DNA from: an uncultured Opitutia bacterium
GTDB taxonomy: Bacteria > Verrucomicrobiota > Verrucomicrobiia > Opitutales > UBA953
Direction: 5' to 3'
NCBI GenBank assembly: GCA_903913915.1
Contig: CAIWNE010000132.1
Coordinates: 1-50,226, forward strand
Length of the DNA: 50,226 nt
Positions 9,938 through 18,403 of the stretch are shown here, one piece after another (position 1 is the stretch's first letter; every line of letters starts with the position of its first letter). Under the pieces are notes generated by a model that did no database searches, had not been told where the DNA came from, and worked only from the letters and a program-made list of their open reading frames with translations. The translations under genes and the position numbers were made by a program.

Positions 9938-10864
9938 ATGGCAGCGTTCTTCCGAGGACTCATCCTCTTCCTGTTCGGCGCGCTCGTCGGAGCCGCCGGC
10001 ATCCTTTTCTTCACGCCGAGCTTCAACGTCGTCGTGAGCCGCAGTACCGGCGGCGCCAAGCCGACCGAACTCGTCGCGGCTGCCGCCCCCGTCGCCTCGC
10101 CTGTCGCTGCCAAGCCTGCCGAGCCGGTCGCGCCTGTTCCTGCCACGAAGTCTTCGGCTGTCGCCGCGGTTCCCGCGCCTGCGGCCGAGGCCGCGGTCGA
10201 GCCGGCCATCGACTTCAAGGCTGTCGCCGAGCATCTGATCTTGTGGCCGAACACGGTGACGGTGAAATCCGCCACCACGGTGCAGGTAATCGTCGACGGC
10301 AAGAAGGCCCAGGATCTCGCCCTTGACGCGGGCACCGTCCTCCAGGTCTCGAAAGTCCTGGCTGATGGCACGCTCGAAGTGCGCGCCAAGGGAGCGAAAT
10401 TCGAGATCAAGAGCACCTTGACCGACTTCAGCGTCGAACTCGGCAAGCGCGTCTCCGATCTCGTCGCCAAGGGCACCAAGGTCGACACCTCGATGGTTGG
10501 ATCGGCTCCGGCCGCGGCGGCTCCGGCCCCCGCCGCCACCTTGGACGTACGAGCCTCCGCCCCGGCCCCAGCCACCGCTCCGGCCGCCGTCGCTCCGGTC
10601 GCGGCCGTGGCGATTCCGTACGGAAAGCTCACCCTCGCGCAGCGCGTCGATATCCTGTTCGGCAACAAGCCGGAAGCTCCTGCGGCTCCAGCCGCTCCGG
10701 CCGCTCCGGCTGTCGCCCCCTCCGCAGCTCCCGCCACCGTCGCCGTGCCTATGGCCACTGCCGCCGCGCCCGCCGCTGAAGCCACCCCCGCGGCGAGCGC
10801 CGAGCCGAAGGCCGCGGAAAAGGGCAAGGATCTGGACCGCAAGATGAACCAGCTCTTCAAGTGA
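9938..10864 (+). CDS. Membrane-anchored Ala/Pro-rich protein of unknown function
   Basis: 308 residues. One N-terminal membrane segment (RGLILFLFGALVGAAGILFF) with the rest predicted periplasmic. A first Ala/Pro/Val linker precedes a small folded-looking domain at about residues 88-175 (ILWPNTVTVKSATTVQVIV, AGTVLQVSKVLADGTLEVRA), reminiscent of SH3-like beta domains. A second Ala/Pro linker leads to PYGKLTLAQRVDILFGNK and a charged tail. No family recognised. 8 nt after guaB and 7 nt before the exonuclease gene, so probably in the same transcript. The low-complexity linkers limit any homology call. Confidence 0.8.
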   Translation: MAAFFRGLILFLFGALVGAAGILFFTPSFNVVVSRSTGGAKPTELVAAAAPVASPVAAKPAEPVAPVPATKSSAVAAVPAPAAEAAVEPAIDFKAVAEHLILWPNTVTVKSATTVQVIVDGKKAQDLALDAGTVLQVSKVLADGTLEVRAKGAKFEIKSTLTDFSVELGKRVSDLVAKGTKVDTSMVGSAPAAAAPAPAATLDVRASAPAPATAPAAVAPVAAVAIPYGKLTLAQRVDILFGNKPEAPAAPAAPAAPAVAPSAAPATVAVPMATAAAPAAEATPAASAEPKAAEKGKDLDRKMNQLFK

Positions 10865-10871
10865 TTCGTCC

Positions 10872-11639
10872 GTGAGTCACGCGAAGATCTATTCCTGGAA
10901 CGTCAACGGCGTCCGCTCGGCCCTCGGCAAGGGGCTCGCCGATTTCATCGCCGCCGCCGACCCCGACGTGCTCTGCCTCCAGGAGACGAAGTGCGAGACC
11001 GCCGTCGCGTCGGGACTAGGTTTGGCCTTCCCGCACCAGTTCTGGCACGAGGCCGAGAAGAAGGGCTATTCCGGCACCGCCGTGCTCTCGAAGACGGCGC
11101 CGCTTTCCGTCGCTACCGATTTCCCCGGCGACCATCCGCCCGAAGGCCGTGTGGTGACCGCTGAGTTCAAGGGAATCTTCGTCGTCAGCGCCTACGCCCC
11201 GAATTCTCAGCGCGAACTCGAACGGCTCGACTATCGCCTGCAGTGGGACGCTGATTTCCGCAAATATCTGGCCCGGCTGGCGAAGAAGAAGCCGGTCGTC
11301 GTCTGCGGCGACCTCAACGTCGCGCATGCCGAGATCGACCTCGCCAATCCGTCCACGAACCGTCGCAACGCCGGCTTCACCGACGAAGAACGCGAGTCGT
11401 TCGGCCAGCTCCTCTCGCAGCATGGCTTCACCGACACGTTCCGCGCGCAGCATCCGGAATTAGCCAAGCGCTACAGCTGGTGGTCCTATCGCCCCGGTAT
11501 CCGCGCCCGGAACATCGGCTGGCGTCTCGACTACTGCCTGACCTCCGACGGATTGAAGTATTCGCAGCCCGACATCCACGACAAGGTCACCGGCTCCGAC
11601 CATTGTCCGGTGTCGGTGCGCGTGCAGGCCGAACTCTGA
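10872..11639 (+). CDS. xthA: Exodeoxyribonuclease III / AP endonuclease
   Basis: Mg2+-dependent AP endonuclease and 3'-5' exonuclease of base excision repair. 255 residues from GTG at 10872. Diagnostic motifs: SWNVNGVRSAL, LCLQETKCE (metal Glu), GYSGTAVLSK, SAYAPNSQRELERLDYR, VCGDLNVAHAEIDL (Asp-Asn pair), NAGFTDEER, YSWWSYRPG, RLDYCLTS and GSDHCPVSV (catalytic His). Ends 1 nt before the opposing stop of the next gene, with no room for a terminator between them. Confidence 0.96.
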   Translation: MSHAKIYSWNVNGVRSALGKGLADFIAAADPDVLCLQETKCETAVASGLGLAFPHQFWHEAEKKGYSGTAVLSKTAPLSVATDFPGDHPPEGRVVTAEFKGIFVVSAYAPNSQRELERLDYRLQWDADFRKYLARLAKKKPVVVCGDLNVAHAEIDLANPSTNRRNAGFTDEERESFGQLLSQHGFTDTFRAQHPELAKRYSWWSYRPGIRARNIGWRLDYCLTSDGLKYSQPDIHDKVTGSDHCPVSVRVQAEL

Positions 11640-11640
11640 G

Positions 11641-12084
11641 TCAGCGCTTCCGCCTCGCTCCGGGCTGCTGTCGGTCCGTCAGCCACATGACGCCGAAGAT
11701 GATGCCGACGAAAAGGGCGACGTACCCCATCAGCGTCTCGAAGAAAAAAGTCTCGGCCAGGCTCGCGGGGCCGACCTTGGTCAGGCCGGTGTCAGCCCGC
11801 CACAGCGGTATCTTCTGCCCCGGGGGCGGCGGCGTGACATGCCAACGTATCGTCTCGGCCACGACTTTGCCCGTGGCGTCGGGATAAGAGACCTCCAGCT
11901 TGGCCCATCCTCGTTTGCGGAAGAAAGAGCGCTCTTCCCGCTTAAGCACCAAGCCTTCGGTCGTCTCGCAGTGCGTGGCGAACCATACGGCCGTCGTGAT
12001 GTGGAATAGCCAGAGCGCCCCGGCGACGGCGATCACCATGCCCTTCTTCCAGCGTGCGTCGACCTTGGCGATGTCGACCTTCAT
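11641..12084 (-). CDS. Small membrane protein, DUF3592-like
   Basis: 147 residues with two membrane helices, one near residues 14-36 (GMVIAVAGALWLFHITTAVW) and one near residues 112-135 (LMGYVALFVGIIFGVMWL). The loop between them holds a short beta-rich stretch (TEGLVLKREERSFF, AKLEVSYPDATGK, PLWRADTG) that resembles DUF3592-type proteins, whose function is not known. The start lies 1 nt downstream of the POT transporter stop on the same strand, suggesting cotranscription. Family assignment is by eye only. Confidence 0.7.
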   Translation of the reverse strand: MKVDIAKVDARWKKGMVIAVAGALWLFHITTAVWFATHCETTEGLVLKREERSFFRKRGWAKLEVSYPDATGKVVAETIRWHVTPPPPGQKIPLWRADTGLTKVGPASLAETFFFETLMGYVALFVGIIFGVMWLTDRQQPGARRKR

Positions 12085-12085
12085 C

Positions 12086-13600
12086 TCAGCGCGTCGCCTC
12101 GCCGGTCAGCCGGCGCACCCAGGGCGTGAGCACCAGGAGGAGTGCCGTCATGCCGCCGACGAGCAACGCCTGCTGCCAGAAAAAGTGCGCGAGCGCCTGC
12201 GGATCCTTGCCGTTGAATTCGCCGGCGACGACGCCGGCCAGCTTGTTGCCGAGGGCGGTGCCGAGGAACCAGATGCCCATCACAAGGCCGGTGAGCTTCG
12301 CGGGCGCGAGCTTGGTCATCGCGCTCAGGCCGACCGGGCTGAGGCACAGTTCGCCGATGGTCTGGAGGAAGTACACGGCGATCAGCCACCACGGGCTCAC
12401 CTTGCCGGCGGCGGTGAGCTGCGCGGCCGGCACGAGCAACGCGAAGGACAGCCCGAGGAACACCAAGCCCCAGACAAACTTCATCGGGATCGACGGCTGC
12501 TGCTCACGCAGACGGACCCAGAGCCATGCGAACAGCGGCGCAAGCGCCAGGATGAACAGCGAGTTCACCGACTGGAACCAGGACGAAGGGAAGGCGAACC
12601 CCAGCAGTTCGTTCCGCGTGAGGTCGTCTGCGAACAAGGTGAGGGATGAGCCGGCCTGTTCGAAGACCGCCCAGAACAGGATCGCGCAGATGAAGAAGAC
12701 CAGGATCGCGGCGATGCGATGGCTGTCCTCGTCCTTCCGGACGACGCCGAACCAGATCACCCCGACGACCGGCAGCGCGTAGACGATCGGGTTGATCCAC
12801 TCGACGTAGTCCGAGGCGATCATCACGCCCAGCAAGGCGACGGTCCCTGCCGCGACGAGCGCGAGCCTGCCCCAAGGGCGCGGAGCATCGGCTTCCGGCG
12901 GATGTCCGACGTGCGACAGCCAGTGCCAGTGACGCAGGTAGACGATCATGCCGAACGTCATGCCGACCCCGGCGGCGCCGAAGCCCCAATGCCAGCTATG
13001 CGTCGGGTCCAGCCCCCAGCCGGTCAGCAGCGCCTTGAACGCTTCGCCTTGCGCGAGCCAGCCGACGATCAACGGGGCGGCGAAAGCGCCGAGGTTGATG
13101 CCCATGTAGAAGAGCGAGAAGCCGGCGTCGCGCCGCGCGTCGCCGTGCGAGTAAAGACCGCCGACGAGCGTGCTGATGCTCGGCTTGAGGAGGCCGGTGC
13201 CGAGCGCGACCAGGATGAGGCCGGCGTAGAACGTCGGCACTGTGTTGAACGCGAGGGAGTAGTGTCCGGCGGTGATGATGAGTCCGCCGACGAGCACCGC
13301 GCGTCGCGCGCCGATGAAGTTATCGGCAAGGTAGCCTCCGAGGATGCATACCATGTAGCTCGCCATGGTGTAGTTGCCGTAGATCTGCGCCGCGAATTTC
13401 TGGTCCATCCCCATCCCGCCCATCGTCAGGGGCGCAATCATGAAGAGCAGGAGGATCGCCCGCATGCCGTAGTAGGAGAAACGCTCCCACATCTCGGCAT
13501 AGAACAGCATGCTCAGCCCGCGGGGGTGGCCGGCGATGCCCCCATGGTCGCGCTCGGTATGCCGGGCGGTGGATTCGACGTCGGGGGTCAGCTCGTGCAT
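12086..13600 (-). CDS. Proton-dependent oligopeptide transporter (POT/PTR family)
   Basis: Inner-membrane symporter taking up di- and tripeptides with protons. 504 residues, about 12-14 helices. The hallmark ExxERFxYYG motif is present as EMWERFSYYGMRAIL near residue 35, followed by ASYMVCILGGYLADNFIGARRAV, LKPSISTLVGGLY, FSLFYMGINLGAFAAPLIVG and, late, TIGELCLSPVGLSAMTKLAP. The ATG at 13600 is used. It faces away from feoA; the 122-nt gap holds the feo promoter. Substrate beyond small peptides cannot be read from sequence. Confidence 0.93.
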   Translation of the reverse strand: MHELTPDVESTARHTERDHGGIAGHPRGLSMLFYAEMWERFSYYGMRAILLLFMIAPLTMGGMGMDQKFAAQIYGNYTMASYMVCILGGYLADNFIGARRAVLVGGLIITAGHYSLAFNTVPTFYAGLILVALGTGLLKPSISTLVGGLYSHGDARRDAGFSLFYMGINLGAFAAPLIVGWLAQGEAFKALLTGWGLDPTHSWHWGFGAAGVGMTFGMIVYLRHWHWLSHVGHPPEADAPRPWGRLALVAAGTVALLGVMIASDYVEWINPIVYALPVVGVIWFGVVRKDEDSHRIAAILVFFICAILFWAVFEQAGSSLTLFADDLTRNELLGFAFPSSWFQSVNSLFILALAPLFAWLWVRLREQQPSIPMKFVWGLVFLGLSFALLVPAAQLTAAGKVSPWWLIAVYFLQTIGELCLSPVGLSAMTKLAPAKLTGLVMGIWFLGTALGNKLAGVVAGEFNGKDPQALAHFFWQQALLVGGMTALLLVLTPWVRRLTGEATR

Positions 13601-13673
13601 CCGAGGGGTTATAAGGGGGTGGCGGGGGGAGGGGGAGCCGGTAATGCAATCCCCTCCGACCAGCGGGACGGCG

Positions 13674-13717
13674 TTGACAAAGAGGGTCTAAGGCCTAGTT
13701 TTGAGACTCATTCTCAA
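13674..13717 (+). promoter_or_regulatory. feoA promoter with overlapping Fur-type operator
   Basis: TTGACA at 13674-13679 and TAGTTT at 13696-13701, 16 nt apart, form a plausible sigma70-type promoter. TTGAGACTCATTCTCAA at 13701-13717 is an interrupted palindrome with perfect TTGAGA/TCTCAA arms, closely resembling Fur boxes that contain TGAGAATGATTCTCA-like cores. The operator starts at the last base of the -10 element and covers the expected transcription start, so a bound iron repressor would block RNA polymerase. The GTG of feoA begins only 5 nt after the operator. Confidence 0.75.
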
Positions 13718-13722
13718 TTAGA

Positions 13723-13983
13723 GTGACTCCGCTGTCTCAACTCCTGCCCGGCCAATTCGGCAAGCTGGCTTCGCTCAACCCTGAGCGAGGGGTGGATCAG
13801 CGTCTGATGGCGCTCGGGCTGTTGCCGGGAATGGTCCTCAAGCTCATCCGTAAGGCCCCGCTCGGCGATCCGCTCGCCATCGAGTTCGGGGGCCAGGTTG
13901 TCAGCCTCCGCCTTGCCGAAGCCGAGAACCTGATCGTCGACGTCTCCGCCGACTGTCCCATCCAGCGACCGCGCCAGCCGTGA
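13723..13983 (+). CDS. feoA: Ferrous iron transport protein A
   Basis: Small cytoplasmic SH3-like partner of FeoB. 86 residues: LSQLLPGQFGKLASL, QRLMALGLLPGMVLKLIRKAPLGDPLAIEF and the closing VSLRLAEAENLIV are the family pattern. GTG at 13723 is chosen because it begins the conserved domain, though it leaves a very short leader after the predicted start. The stop overlaps the start of feoB by 4 nt (13980-13983). Likely derepressed under iron limitation through the overlapping Fur-type site. Confidence 0.93.
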   Translation: MTPLSQLLPGQFGKLASLNPERGVDQRLMALGLLPGMVLKLIRKAPLGDPLAIEFGGQVVSLRLAEAENLIVDVSADCPIQRPRQP

Positions 13984-16133
13984 GCACTCCTGATGCAGGC
14001 CTCTTGGTCGCGCTCGTCGGTAATCCCAACACCGGCAAGTCGACCCTCTTCAATGCGCTGACCGGGCTGCGCCAGCGCGTCGGCAATTACCCCGGCGTCA
14101 CGGTCGCCCGTAAGTCCGGCACCTGCGACCTTGGCGACGGACAGAAGGTCGAACTCGTGGACCTGCCCGGACTCTACTCGCTCGCGGCGGCCTCGCCGGA
14201 CGAACAGGTCGTCATCGACGCTTTGGCCGGGAACATCGCCGGCGATCGCCGCCCCGACGCGGTGGTGCTCGTCGCGGACGCGACGAACCTGCTCCGCAAT
14301 CTCTTCCTCGCCTCCCAGGTCGCCGAGCTCGGCCGGCCGGTGGTCCTCGTTCTCAATCAGGCCGACGTCGCGAAGGAGCAAGGGCTGCGCATCGACGCCG
14401 AGCTGCTTTCGCGCCGCCTCGGCGGCGTCCCCGTCGTGCTCACTTCCGCCTGGAAGGGCGAAGGCATCGCCGACGTCCGTCGGGCGATCGCCCGCGCCCT
14501 CGATCAACGGACGCCGATGAAGCGCGTCGTCTGGCCGGCGAACATCGCCGGCGCGCTCGCCGACGTCGCCGCGACCGCATCCGCCGACACGGGCAAGGAA
14601 GTCACGGCCGCCGACGCCCAGCGGCTGCTCTTCGACGGCAACGCGACGACCGCCGACCGAATCGGTTGGACGGTAGCCCAGCGAGAGAAGACGCTGCGCA
14701 GCGCCCGCGATCGCGTCCGCAACTCCGGCTATAACCCGATGGCGGCGGAACCGCTCGTGCATTACGCGCATCTGCGCGCCGCCCTCGAAGGCGTCGTCAC
14801 CGAGGGCAGGGGCAAGGCCGGCCGCACCGCCGCCGTCGACGGACTGCTGCTCCATCGGATCCTCGGCCCGGTCCTCTTCGCCGGCATCATGCTGGGACTC
14901 TTCGCCTCGGTCTTCTGGTTGGCGAAGTTCCCGATGGAGTGGATCCAGTCCGGCGTCGACGCCTTCAAGGGCGTGGTGGCTCCGCCGCTCGATGCCTACC
15001 CGATGCTGCAGAGCCTGCTGACGGACGGCATCATCGGCGGCGTCGGCGCGTTCCTGGCCTTCCTGCCGCAGATCCTCATCCTTTTTCTCTTCGTCGGCAT
15101 CCTTGAGGACAGCGGCTACATGGCCCGCGCGGCGTTCATCATGGATCGGCTCTTCAGCTGGTGCGGCCTGAACGGGAAGAGCTTCGTGCCGATGCTCTCC
15201 GGCTTCGCCTGCGCCATCCCCGGCCTGCTTTCCACGCGGACGATCGAAGACCCCAAGGCCCGCCTGGCGACGGCCTTCGTGGTGCCGTTCATGAGCTGTT
15301 CGGCGCGCTTCCCGATCTACGCCCTGATGTGCGCCGCCTTCATCGGTCCCCTCTACGGACCCGGATGGGAATCCGTCGTCATGGTCGGCATGCATTGCGT
15401 CGGGCTCTTGTTCGCGGTCCCGACGGCCTTCGTGCTCACGCGCTTCGTGCTCAAGGTGAAGCCGCAGCCGTTCGTCCTCGAGCTGCCCCGCTACCAGATG
15501 CCCAAGCCGCGCGACGTCCTCTGGCGCATGTGGCAGAACGCCGCCGAGTTCGTTTCCAAGGCCGGCACGGTCATCTTCGCCATCACGATCATCGTCTGGG
15601 CGCTTTCCTATTTCCCGCGCGACGCGGCGGTCGCCGACCGCATCAAGGCCGCGAACCCCGCCGTCTCCGAGGAAGTGGTCAAGGCCAAGGTCCAGGCGGC
15701 CTACGTCGAGCAGTCCTACATGGGACGCTTCGGCAAGGCGGTGCAGCCCGTCTTCGATCCGCTGGGCTTCGACTGGAAGATCACGGTCGGCGTGCTCGCA
15801 AGCTTCCCGGCGCGCGAGGTGATCGTCTCGACGCTCGGCGTGACCTATTCCGTCGGCGAAGGCGCCAAGGCCGACAGCCAGCACCTTCGTCAGGCGATGC
15901 AGGACGCGAAGTGGTCCGAAGGCCCGCGGGCCGGCCGTCCGATCTTCTCCCTCGCCGCGGTGCTTGCGCTGATGGTGTTCTTCGCCCTCTGCTCGCAATG
16001 CGGTCCGACGATCGCCACGCTGGCGCAGGAGACCGGCGGCTGGAAGTGGGCCGCGGGTTCGTTCGTCTACATGACGGCCCTCGCCTGGATCGTCGCGACG
16101 CTCGTCTACCAGGTCGTCATCCGCCTCCTATGA
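13980..16133 (+). CDS. feoB: Ferrous iron transporter B
   Basis: Inner-membrane Fe2+ permease with a GTPase-like domain. 717 residues. G1 VGNPNTGKSTLFNAL near residue 14, G2 YPGVTVARKSG, G3 VDLPGLYSL, G4 VLNQADVAK, then a helical linker and the two Gate (nucleoside-recognition) domains with VPMLSGFACAIPGLLSTRTI and FPAREVIVSTLGVTYSVGE, each bearing the conserved Cys or Glu region expected of FeoB. Ends with LCSQCGPTIATL and a final helix. The start GTG overlaps feoA and the stop overlaps the next small gene. Confidence 0.97.
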   Translation: MSTPDAGLLVALVGNPNTGKSTLFNALTGLRQRVGNYPGVTVARKSGTCDLGDGQKVELVDLPGLYSLAAASPDEQVVIDALAGNIAGDRRPDAVVLVADATNLLRNLFLASQVAELGRPVVLVLNQADVAKEQGLRIDAELLSRRLGGVPVVLTSAWKGEGIADVRRAIARALDQRTPMKRVVWPANIAGALADVAATASADTGKEVTAADAQRLLFDGNATTADRIGWTVAQREKTLRSARDRVRNSGYNPMAAEPLVHYAHLRAALEGVVTEGRGKAGRTAAVDGLLLHRILGPVLFAGIMLGLFASVFWLAKFPMEWIQSGVDAFKGVVAPPLDAYPMLQSLLTDGIIGGVGAFLAFLPQILILFLFVGILEDSGYMARAAFIMDRLFSWCGLNGKSFVPMLSGFACAIPGLLSTRTIEDPKARLATAFVVPFMSCSARFPIYALMCAAFIGPLYGPGWESVVMVGMHCVGLLFAVPTAFVLTRFVLKVKPQPFVLELPRYQMPKPRDVLWRMWQNAAEFVSKAGTVIFAITIIVWALSYFPRDAAVADRIKAANPAVSEEVVKAKVQAAYVEQSYMGRFGKAVQPVFDPLGFDWKITVGVLASFPAREVIVSTLGVTYSVGEGAKADSQHLRQAMQDAKWSEGPRAGRPIFSLAAVLALMVFFALCSQCGPTIATLAQETGGWKWAAGSFVYMTALAWIVATLVYQVVIRLL

Positions 16134-16279
16134 ACCTCGAAGCCGTCATCGTCGGTGCCATCGTCGGAGTCGCCGCCGGCTGGCTCATCCGCCGTTGGGC
16201 GGCCGCCGCCCGTCGTCGCAAGGAAGGTGGTTGCGCCGGCGACTGCGGTTGTTCGGCCAAGTTGAAGCCGAAGAAGTGA
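16130..16279 (+). CDS. FeoB-associated Cys-rich membrane protein
   Basis: 49 residues: a single N-terminal membrane helix (AVIVGAIVGVAAGWLIRRW), a basic stretch, then GGCAGDCGCSAKLKPKK with three closely spaced Cys. This matches the small FeoB-associated proteins that often replace FeoC at the end of feo operons; their exact role is not settled. ATG at 16130 overlaps the feoB stop by 4 nt, so it is the third gene of the feo operon. Confidence 0.85.
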   Translation: MNLEAVIVGAIVGVAAGWLIRRWAAAARRRKEGGCAGDCGCSAKLKPKK

Positions 16280-16295
16280 GCGAGACGGAGCTGAC

Positions 16296-16465
16296 CCGTT
16301 GAACGGTTGGCCAGTTGGCCAGAGAAGATGTCGGAACTCAAAGGGAGACCGGGAACCGGGAGGTCAGCTTCGGACATATGTCCGAAGCTAATCATCCGGC
16401 CTCCGGTTCCCCTTCGAGTCCTGCTTAACTCTGATCCTCCGGCCCCCGTGTCACCGTGCCAGCTT
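16296..16465. repeat. Intergenic repeat copy D (degenerate), convergent feo/aguA gap
   Basis: This 209-nt convergent gap holds material related, on the reverse strand, to the repeats at 30042 and 39771. CGTTGAAC-GGTTGGCC-AGTTGGCC at 16297-16320 is an 8-nt tandem array whose complement reproduces the unit order at 40013-40036. The complement of 16330-16350 reads on into a GGTCTCCCTTTGAG segment shared with the other copies. GTGCCAGC near 16457 resembles the CATGCCAGC end of those copies. A nested palindrome lies in the middle (next entry). Confidence 0.6.
16352..16410. repeat. Nested palindrome with perfect 24-nt core
   Basis: The core at 16366-16389 is a perfect 24-nt palindrome, AGCTTCGGACAT followed at once by its own complement. 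It is flanked by outer arms GGAACCGGGAGG (16352-16363) and CCTCCGGTTCC (16400-16410), complementary except for one bulged G. The whole can fold as a hairpin or cruciform on either strand. It lacks a T-run, so a standard intrinsic terminator is not indicated, but the position between two converging stops would suit a two-way barrier or an exonuclease block. Confidence 0.7.
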
Positions 16466-16488
16466 GCCCGCTCGCGGCTCCGCCGCGT

Positions 16489-17514
16489 TCAGGCAGGCTG
16501 CTGCTGGCTGAGGCAGTGCAATGCGCCGCCTTCGATCAAGAGCACGCGGCAGTCGATGCCTACGACCTTTCGACCCGGGAAGCAGTCGCCGATGATGCCC
16601 ATGGCGACCTGGTCGGAATCCTGGCCGTAGAGCGGCACGAGGACGCCGTCGTTCACGATGAGGAAGTTGGCGTGGCTCGGCGGCAGGTCTCGTCCGGCGA
16701 GGCGGATGGGCTTCGGCAGCGGGAGTTCGAGGATGTCGAGGCGTTGGCCGCGCGGACGCATCTCGCGCAGGCGCCGGAGGTTCTCCTGCATCGGCGCGTA
16801 GTTCGGCGAAGCCTTGTCGGCTTCGCTGACGGCGAGGATCGTCCGCGGCGCGATGAAGCGGGCGAGGTTGTCGATGTGCCCGTCGGTGTCGTCGTTGGCC
16901 AGGCCTTCGCCGATCCACAGGAGCTCGTCGATCGCGAGGCCGTCGCGGATGGCGGCGTGGAACGCGGCGTCGTCGCGGCCTTCGGCGCGGTTGGGGTTGT
17001 TCTGCACGGCCTCGGTGGTGAGGAGCAGGCCGTCGCCGGAGACTTCGATGCCGCCGCCTTCGAGCTCGAAGGGGTAGCTGAATTTCTTCACGCCGAGTTT
17101 CGAGGCGACCTTGCCGGGCACCTGGTTGTCGAGCGAGGCCTCGAACTTGCCGCCCCAGCCATGGAACTCCCAGTCGGTGAGCGCGAGCTCCTTGGTTCGG
17201 TCGTTCTTGACGAAGATCGGGCCGTGGTCGCGGCACCAGACGTCGTCCGTGGCGATGTCGGTCAGCTCGATGACGGAAAGGTCGGCCTTGGCGGCCTTGA
17301 GCTCACGCTCGGCTTCGGCGCGCAGCTTGCCGGCGGCGTTGATCTTCACCGGTTGGAACTTCGAGATCGCGGCGGCGAATTCGGCGAACTTCGCCGGGAT
17401 CAACCCGTAGTGGCCGGGCCACAGCGCGGTGTTCGACGGCCACGAGAGCCAGGTGGCGGACTGTTTTTCCCATTCCGCGGGCATGCGGAATCCGAGGGAG
17501 CGAGGCGTGGACAT
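16489..17514 (-). CDS. aguA: Agmatine deiminase
   Basis: Hydrolyses agmatine to N-carbamoylputrescine and ammonia. 341 residues from ATG at 17514 (MSTPRSLGFRMPAEWEKQ). Guanidino-group-modifying fold: TWLSWPSN, DDVWCRDHGPIFV, FELEGGGIEVSGDGLLLTTE, NDDTDGHIDNLARF (catalytic Asp/His) and the C-terminal active-site Cys in LIEGGALHCLSQQQ. The frame continues upstream but through the aguB sequence. Follows aguB by 8 nt, so the two successive polyamine enzymes are cotranscribed. A GC-rich hairpin (16473-16487) lies directly after the stop. Confidence 0.95.
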   Translation of the reverse strand: MSTPRSLGFRMPAEWEKQSATWLSWPSNTALWPGHYGLIPAKFAEFAAAISKFQPVKINAAGKLRAEAERELKAAKADLSVIELTDIATDDVWCRDHGPIFVKNDRTKELALTDWEFHGWGGKFEASLDNQVPGKVASKLGVKKFSYPFELEGGGIEVSGDGLLLTTEAVQNNPNRAEGRDDAAFHAAIRDGLAIDELLWIGEGLANDDTDGHIDNLARFIAPRTILAVSEADKASPNYAPMQENLRRLREMRPRGQRLDILELPLPKPIRLAGRDLPPSHANFLIVNDGVLVPLYGQDSDQVAMGIIGDCFPGRKVVGIDCRVLLIEGGALHCLSQQQPA

Positions 17515-17522
17515 GCGGAAGG

Positions 17523-18392
17523 TCAGTCGCGCAGACGGCGCGTCAGGTCGCCATAGGCGTCGATGCGGCGGTCGCGGAAGAACGGCCAGATGCGGCGGAA
17601 CTCGCGCTGCTTCACGAGGTCGCAGTCGGCGAGCAGGACTTCCTCCTTCTCGACGGAAGCGCGGGCGACGATCTCGCCGTACGGATCGGAGACGAAGCTC
17701 TGGCCCCAGAACTGGGTGCGGCCTTCGGTGCCGACGCGGTTGGTCGCGGCGACGTAGCAGCCGTTGGCGACGCCGTGGCCGCGCTGGACGGTCTCCCAGG
17801 CGTTGTGCTGGGCCTTGCCGAGGGAGGCCTTCTCTTCGGGCAGCCAGCCGATGGCGGTCGGGTAGAAGAGGATCTGCGCGCCGCCGAGCGCGGTGAGGCG
17901 CGCGGCTTCCGGGTACCACTGGTCCCAGCAGATGAGCACGCCGATGTCGCCATGCGCGGTCTTCCAGGTGCGGAAGCCGAGGTCGCCGGGGGTGAAGTAG
18001 AACTTCTCCTCGAAGCCGGGATCCTGCGGGATGTGCATCTTGCGGTACTTGCCGAGCACGGTGCCGTCGGCGTCGATGACGGCCGCGGTGTTGTGGTAGA
18101 CTTCGCTGCCGCGCGCTTCGAAGAGCGGGGCGACGATGACGACGCCGAGGCGCTTCGCTGCCTTGGCGAGCTCGGTCACGGACGGTCCGGTCTCGATCGG
18201 CTCGGCGAGGTCGAAGTGCTTCGGGTCCTGGGTGATGCAGAAATACTTCGTCGTGAACATCTCCTGCAGGCCGATGATCTTGGCGCCCTTGGCCGCCGCT
18301 TCTTCGATGCGGGGCAGGGTCTTGCGCACGTTCGCCGCCGGCGTGTCCTCGGCGGTGAGCTGGATGAGACCGACGCGGACGGAGTCAGCCAT
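17523..18392 (-). CDS. aguB: N-carbamoylputrescine amidase
   Basis: Nitrilase-superfamily enzyme releasing putrescine from N-carbamoylputrescine. 289 residues from ATG at 18392 (MADSVRVGLIQLTAEDTP). Catalytic triad visible as Glu in IIGLQEMFTTKYF, Lys in GKYRKMHIPQDPGF and Cys in GVLICWDQWYPEAARL. HNAWETVQRGHGVANGCYVAATNRVG is also typical but spans more of the fold. Lies 11 nt downstream of hisG and 8 nt upstream of aguA; with aguA it completes the arginine-decarboxylase branch to putrescine. Confidence 0.95.
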   Translation of the reverse strand: MADSVRVGLIQLTAEDTPAANVRKTLPRIEEAAAKGAKIIGLQEMFTTKYFCITQDPKHFDLAEPIETGPSVTELAKAAKRLGVVIVAPLFEARGSEVYHNTAAVIDADGTVLGKYRKMHIPQDPGFEEKFYFTPGDLGFRTWKTAHGDIGVLICWDQWYPEAARLTALGGAQILFYPTAIGWLPEEKASLGKAQHNAWETVQRGHGVANGCYVAATNRVGTEGRTQFWGQSFVSDPYGEIVARASVEKEEVLLADCDLVKQREFRRIWPFFRDRRIDAYGDLTRRLRD

Positions 18393-18403
18393 GACGTGGG
18401 TCG

